The translations under genes were made by a program, and so were the position numbers. A stretch of DNA of 42,730 nt from a bacterium (GTDB lineage Bacteria; Actinomycetota; Acidimicrobiia; Spongiisociales; JAHEDJ01). Position 1 is the stretch's first letter. Each line of letters opens with the position of its first letter. The stretch is from positions 1-42,730 of the forward strand of contig JAHEDJ010000024.1 of assembly GCA_024641325.1 (NCBI GenBank), in the 5' to 3' direction. Shown piece after piece: positions 39,337-42,730 of the stretch. The notes beneath the pieces were generated by a model, which saw nothing but the letters and a program-made list of their open reading frames with translations, was not told the origin of the DNA and did no database searches.

Positions 39337-40098
39337 ATGAGATCAAATGTAAGTGAGCGTTGTGACTTCTGCGGCGGCAGGGCCGTCGCCTATCAACGCG
39401 GTTCCAGAGTCTGCGGGCAATGCGGCACCCGACGAACCCTCAATGAGCCGGCCCCTCCACGCCGGACCAGGAGAATGGCCATCATCGGCTTGTTCTCATC
39501 CGGGCTGCTATTCAAGATGATGCTGGGCTACGTTGCGCTGGCTGCGGTCGGCGGTTGGGTGGCAAATACCGTGTTCGCGCCTCCACCGCCGATAGTGACC
39601 TCCCATTCCGGGGACGAAACCTCCTCAACGACGCTCGCAGGCGGATCTGCCGTGGAGAGCCGCGAGGCGCCGTTAGGCGCGGCTGCGCAGGCCATGTCGA
39701 TGGAGGAACTCGTGTCGGTTGCCGCGGAGGAGGCCACGAGAGCGCACGAATTCGCAGCCGCTACCCAGGAATGGGCGAACTGTGTCTCGGCGTCGGCAAT
39801 TGCTCACCGGGGCGGGGAGTTCTCACCCTGGGACGTTTGTCCCGGACACCCCCAACTCTCCGATTTCGGGCTCGGTGAAGGTCAGGGGCGACCGGACTCC
39901 CCTCCTGGTTGGGTGAACAAACCCGAAGATCCCGGCAAATCGAACAGCCGTCCACCGGGCGATGAAACCCAGGTCGATGAGGACAATGAGCTGAAAGAGC
40001 AACCTGGAGATGGCAAGCGGGCCGGGGACGAGAATGACCCGCACGCTTCAGACGGCCAGAGCCAAAAACTCCAAGATCAAACCGACGACGAGGCGTGA
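39337..40098 (+). CDS. Zinc-ribbon membrane protein with acidic tail
   Basis: The product of about 253 residues starts with a zinc ribbon (Cys9, Cys12, Cys26, Cys29; CDFC...CGQC), a basic stretch (PRRTRRM), and one long hydrophobic segment at about 47-77 (IIGLFSSGLLFKMMLGYVAL). The remaining part is polar and acidic with low complexity, including WANCVSASAIAH and DEDNELKEQPGDGK, and should lie outside the cytoplasm if the ribbon is inside. GAGGAG stands seven bases before the ATG at 39337; upstream in-frame codons add a stretch without family resemblance. No named family is recognised. A ten-base palindrome TGACTAGTCA lies at 39256-39265 upstream. Confidence 0.65.
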   Translation: MRSNVSERCDFCGGRAVAYQRGSRVCGQCGTRRTLNEPAPPRRTRRMAIIGLFSSGLLFKMMLGYVALAAVGGWVANTVFAPPPPIVTSHSGDETSSTTLAGGSAVESREAPLGAAAQAMSMEELVSVAAEEATRAHEFAAATQEWANCVSASAIAHRGGEFSPWDVCPGHPQLSDFGLGEGQGRPDSPPGWVNKPEDPGKSNSRPPGDETQVDEDNELKEQPGDGKRAGDENDPHASDGQSQKLQDQTDDEA

Positions 40099-40109
40099 AC
40101 GGCCCGTCC

Positions 40110-40586
40110 TCAGACTTTCTTGGGTACCGCCCCGGTCAAAGTCAAGATTGGTCGCATGCATTTGTGACCGAAATCGGCCGCAGGATCGAACATCAACGGA
40201 CAACCCCCGTCGATGACCGTGACCCCACTGTCCCGGCCCACGGCCGTCGCCTCATCTGAAACGCTCCCCGATCCGAACGACCGGTGCATCCAGACGCGGG
40301 AGATCCCAGCCGCCACTGCATCCTGCATCACGGCAGGAGCGTTCCCGGCACTGGTTCCAATCACCACCGCATCGACTCCACCCGGGATCGAACCGAGGTT
40401 CGGATAGCACCTATCGCCCTCGATCTCGTCCGCGTTCGGGTTGACGGCGAAGACCTCATAGCCACGGTCCCGCAACCGTTGATAGACGATGTTGCTCCCG
40501 TGGCCTTGTGGATTCCTGGACACACCGACTACGGCGACGCGCTTCTGAGCCAGGAAGTCGGCCGCAGCCTCTTTCATCGTCATCAT
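40110..40586 (-). CDS. CoA-binding (CoA_binding_2) domain protein
   Basis: The 158-residue protein is a single Rossmann-like CoA-binding domain of the YccU type: VAVVGVSRNPQGHGSNIVYQ, the strand YEVFAVNPNADEIEGDRCYP, VDAVVIGTSAGNAPAVMQDA, ISRVWMHRSFGSGSVS and the end VTVIDGGCPLMF. This is the fold found in the N-terminal part of acyl-CoA synthetases; stand-alone copies probably sense or store CoA derivatives. GAGGAG lies five bases before the ATG. It is convergent with the zinc-ribbon protein gene. Its specific ligand is not known. Confidence 0.9.
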   Translation of the reverse strand: MMTMKEAAADFLAQKRVAVVGVSRNPQGHGSNIVYQRLRDRGYEVFAVNPNADEIEGDRCYPNLGSIPGGVDAVVIGTSAGNAPAVMQDAVAAGISRVWMHRSFGSGSVSDEATAVGRDSGVTVIDGGCPLMFDPAADFGHKCMRPILTLTGAVPKKV

Positions 40587-40777
40587 GATGGAGGCTCCTC
40601 ACACTGGGGTGCTTCTTACCAATGAGAAGTGTCTCCGACCACGAGCGCTTTGAACAGGGCCGAAGTGCCCGAGGTCACCTGGATCCGGTGAATCGTCAAC
40701 CAGGAAGGAGCGGGCGGGTTTGGCACAACGTCTTGGTAGCCTCGTCGGCGTCAGAGGGAGGAACGATCAGTACCCCA

Positions 40778-40839
40778 ACGAACCTTTTCGCGCGACATTC
40801 TGCCCCCAGGGGGGCAGAATGTCGCGCGAAAAGGTTCGT
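40778..40839. repeat. Perfect 62-base palindrome, 30-base arms
   Basis: The left arm (40778-40807) and right arm (40810-40839) are exact reverse complements with only AG between them. The arm begins ACGAACC, continues TTTTCGCGCGACATTC and ends TGCCCCC. The 16-base core TTTTCGCGCGACATTC recurs at 41697-41712. It lies in a 373-base region (40587-40959) with no other gene I can support; frames reading through the palindrome give peptide strings such as FARHSAP...ECRAK on both strands, which are artefacts. It could be a dispersed palindromic repeat, cruciform or recombination site. Confidence 0.9.
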
Positions 40840-40959
40840 CAGCGGGGTGGTCGAAACCATCTAGTCGAGTTGCGCCGGCGGCGCGATCATTAGAGGTGAC
40901 GCGCGCGGCCAGGCGACCTCGACTGCGTGCGCCGGCAGACAACCGAAAGGAGGTGGATC

Positions 40960-41667
40960 GTGCAAGGATCCGCCAAATGCCGGACCCGCGCCGCGGTCGT
41001 GTTCTTCTCTCCACTCGTTCTACTCGGTGGGTTGCTGACGCTCCCCTACCTCAGTAACTTCGAGGAGGCAACACTTGCCACCGAAGTGGCGGCAGGAGTC
41101 GACCGGTGGCAGTTGGCGTCTCTGCTCATTGCAGCAGGGATCGGAATGATGGTGCTCGTGGTGTTCGCCGCCCGCACCTACCTGCGAGACCACGGTGAGG
41201 ACTTCTGGAGCTTCCTCGCAGTGCCCGCCGCGACTATCGGGGCCGCGATGCTCCTGTATCGCTTCGGGTTCGAGGGCATGACGAGAGCCGGGTTGGCGAC
41301 AACCAGCGAAACGGGCCGCTCCTTCGCACAAGCGACGCCTGAGATAGCCGACAACCTCTCCACCTGGAGGCTCTGGATCGGGGTGGCGGGAGCCGGGCTC
41401 ATGGGTATCGGATGGCTGTCGCTGGCCGTCTCGATGATGCGCAGCGTCCGCTTCAACACTGCCCACGTCACAGTGGTCACACTCGGCGTGCTGGCCGGAG
41501 TTGCCGCCATCTTCATCCCGTATCACTGGGCGCTCTACCTGCTGGGAGGCGGCGCGATCTTCGCCGCCTGGCCCATCGGCGAGCGGATGTGGTCGGACAC
41601 ATCGGAGCCCCAGCCCGTTCTGGAACTCGTCGGACGCCACGACCGAGAGCGCGCGGTAGCCGGGTAG
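40960..41667 (+). CDS. Integral membrane protein of unknown function
   Basis: The 235-residue protein has about six hydrophobic helices: near residues 10-30 (AAVVFFSPLVLLGGLLTL), 52-70 (LASLLIAAGIGMMVLVVF), 86-102 (FLAVPAATIGAAMLL), 138-160 (WIGVAGAGLMGIGWLSLAV), 170-188 (VTVVTLGVLAGVAAIFI) and 192-206. A polar loop carries RAGLATTSETGRSFAQATPE. The GTG at 40960 has a model ribosome binding site, AAGGAGGTG, four bases upstream. I do not recognise the family. The gene is bracketed by two related palindromes (40778-40839 and 41696-41745), so it could be a transferable unit, although nothing in its composition is unlike its neighbours. Confidence 0.75.
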   Translation: MQGSAKCRTRAAVVFFSPLVLLGGLLTLPYLSNFEEATLATEVAAGVDRWQLASLLIAAGIGMMVLVVFAARTYLRDHGEDFWSFLAVPAATIGAAMLLYRFGFEGMTRAGLATTSETGRSFAQATPEIADNLSTWRLWIGVAGAGLMGIGWLSLAVSMMRSVRFNTAHVTVVTLGVLAGVAAIFIPYHWALYLLGGGAIFAAWPIGERMWSDTSEPQPVLELVGRHDRERAVAG

Positions 41668-41695
41668 GAGCCGGGCGCCGGAACCACCCGACCCC

Positions 41696-41745
41696 GTTTT
41701 CGCGCGACATTCGTGCCCCATGGGTTCCGAATGTCGCGCGAAAAC
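41696..41745. repeat. Second palindrome sharing the TTTTCGCGCGACATTC arm
   Basis: Arms of 18 bases (41696-41713 and 41728-41745) pair exactly; the centre has further partial pairing around CCCCATGGG. The core TTTTCGCGCGACATTC (41697-41712) is identical to the arm at 40785-40800, and GCCCC follows in both. It stands 28 bases after the stop of the membrane-protein gene. The A-run closes the right side, so it is not a usual T-tailed terminator for the plus strand. Confidence 0.85.
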
Positions 41746-41840
41746 AGTTCGGCGCGCCCGGACCGGCGGACGGGCGATTAGATCCACACGAGGCGAAGGT
41801 TCGCTAAGTTCAGAAGTGTCCGTAGAAAGACACCACGACG

Positions 41841-42730
41841 ATGCTTTCACAGCTCCATGTTCTGCTCACCTACACCTGCCCCTTCGAGTGCGACCACTGC
41901 TTCGTGTACTCGAGCCCCTACGCCGAGGGAACGTTCACTGCCCCCCAACTCCACGCGGCGCTAGATCAAGCGCAGGATGTACCCACCATCGACTGGATCT
42001 ATTTCGAGGGTGGCGAGTCCTTCCTCTTCTATCCATTGTTGCTCGAGGGAGTTCGCTCGGCCAGGGAGCGTGGGTTCGAGGCCGGAATCGTCACCAGCGG
42101 TTTCTTCGGGACTACCGAGGAGGACGCCGAGCTCTGGCTACGACCACTAGCCGAGCTTGGGATCGCCGATCTGAGCGTAAGCGACGACGCCTTTCACCAC
42201 GGAGAGGAATCCGACAACCCGGCCAAACGCACGATGCGGGTCGCCGAACGGTTCGGGATTCCAACCGGACCGATATCTGTCGATCCACCAGAGGCGGGGG
42301 GCTTCCCCGGCCAGGACAAGGGAGAAGCGGTGACCGGCGGGAAAGTCATGTTCAGGGGCCGCGCCGTCGACCGTCTCACCCAGGGAATACCGGATCGGCC
42401 GTGGCACACGATGATTGAATGCCCATATGAGGAGTTGGAGGACCCGACCCGGATTCACCTGGACCCTTACGGCCATGTTCAGCTATGCCAGGGAATCTCC
42501 ATCGGCAACGTGTGGCAAACCCCGCTTCGGAAAGTGATGGAGCAATACCGGTCGGGCGACCATTCGATCTGCGGTCCGCTCGTCGAGGGAGGCCCCCAAG
42601 AACTCGCCTCTGCCCACTCCTTCGATCCGGAAGATAGGTACGTCGACGAGTGCCACCTTTGTTTCGAGACACGGCGAGCGTTGTTGCACCGGTTCCCGGA
42701 GGAGTTGGCCCCGCATCAGGTCTACGGGGT
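41841..42730 (+). CDS. Radical SAM protein with C-terminal cysteine cluster (3' end outside window)
   Basis: An open frame of 296 codons runs from the ATG at 41841 to the window edge without a stop. Near the N-terminus it has the radical SAM iron-sulfur motif CPFECDHC (Cys13, Cys17, Cys20) after MLSQLHVLLTYT, then FEGGES, the expected SAM-binding glycine-rich motif, and a TSGFFG strand. The second half holds cysteines in IECPYEE, VQLCQG, SICGP and CHLCFE, with LDPYGHVQLC and IGNVWQTPLRKVM typical of SPASM or twitch domains that bind auxiliary clusters. Such proteins often modify peptides or sugars. A precursor peptide or partner cannot be seen because the window ends here. No clear ribosome binding site precedes the ATG. 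Confidence 0.85.
   Translation, partial: MLSQLHVLLTYTCPFECDHCFVYSSPYAEGTFTAPQLHAALDQAQDVPTIDWIYFEGGESFLFYPLLLEGVRSARERGFEAGIVTSGFFGTTEEDAELWLRPLAELGIADLSVSDDAFHHGEESDNPAKRTMRVAERFGIPTGPISVDPPEAGGFPGQDKGEAVTGGKVMFRGRAVDRLTQGIPDRPWHTMIECPYEELEDPTRIHLDPYGHVQLCQGISIGNVWQTPLRKVMEQYRSGDHSICGPLVEGGPQELASAHSFDPEDRYVDECHLCFETRRALLHRFPEELAPHQVYG

Noticed and set aside
40622..40864. Small frame reading through the 62-base palindrome (string FARHSAP...ECRAK)
   Set aside because: The same peptide pattern appears on both strands because the DNA is palindromic; it is an artefact of the repeat.

Overview
The window is about 42.7 kb of GC-rich DNA (roughly 62% by eye) packed with genes on both strands. There are no rRNA or tRNA genes, no CRISPR array, no phage and no recognisable insertion sequence. 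Frequent GTG and TTG starts, many leaderless promoters (a TANNNT box 6-8 bases before the start codon), flavin and acyl-CoA enzymes, a multidomain cyclase-ATPase-TPR regulator and several MFS exporters suggest a chromosomal segment of an actinobacterium. An Acidimicrobiia-like lineage is my best guess, inferred from gene style rather than a marker gene.

Layout. 1-2750: a DUF2807 lipoprotein, a small membrane protein, an aminotransferase remnant cut off by a heptamer repeat array, and an AlkZ-like winged-helix protein. 2850-6650: a GbsR/MarR regulator with its ABC ATPase and large FtsX-type permease, ended by a hairpin. 6650-12400: SnoaL-like protein, RecQ, membrane protein, a charged coiled-coil protein, acyl-CoA dehydrogenase, a lone MbtH-like protein and an SRPBCC protein. 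12770-18400: a 1163-residue zinc-ribbon/cyclase/AAA/TPR regulator, a carotenoid/retinol-type FAD oxidoreductase and a YCII protein. 18450-20300: an RNA-binding cluster (cold-shock protein, small charged protein, RRM protein) with structured leaders and hairpins. 20580-23510: a long palindrome, a luciferase-like oxidoreductase, an SDR and an ornithine-cyclodeaminase-family enzyme. 23620-29300: two regulator/MFS modules placed tail to tail, a metallo-beta-lactamase-fold hydrolase and a third MFS protein. 29305-31490: a second MBL hydrolase coupled to a PAS protein, and a GNAT acetyltransferase. 31575-34420: a TM0106-type Fe-S nuclease whose 3' end overlaps an orphan histidine kinase. 34543-39213: an AceE-like thiamine-diphosphate E1 followed by a kinase-phospholyase fusion. 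39337-42730: a zinc-ribbon membrane protein, a CoA-binding protein, a membrane protein bracketed by two related palindromes, and a radical SAM protein cut by the window edge.

The items most worth following are: (i) the AceE-like enzyme next to an APH-kinase/class III phospholyase fusion, a possible amino-alcohol catabolic unit; (ii) a family of long palindromes sharing a 16-base arm; (iii) the heptamer array at the break point of a truncated gene; (iv) a solitary, divergent MbtH protein; and (v) widespread leaderless initiation. I did not see a clear new defence or mobile system. All functional assignments come from reading motifs, without database searches.
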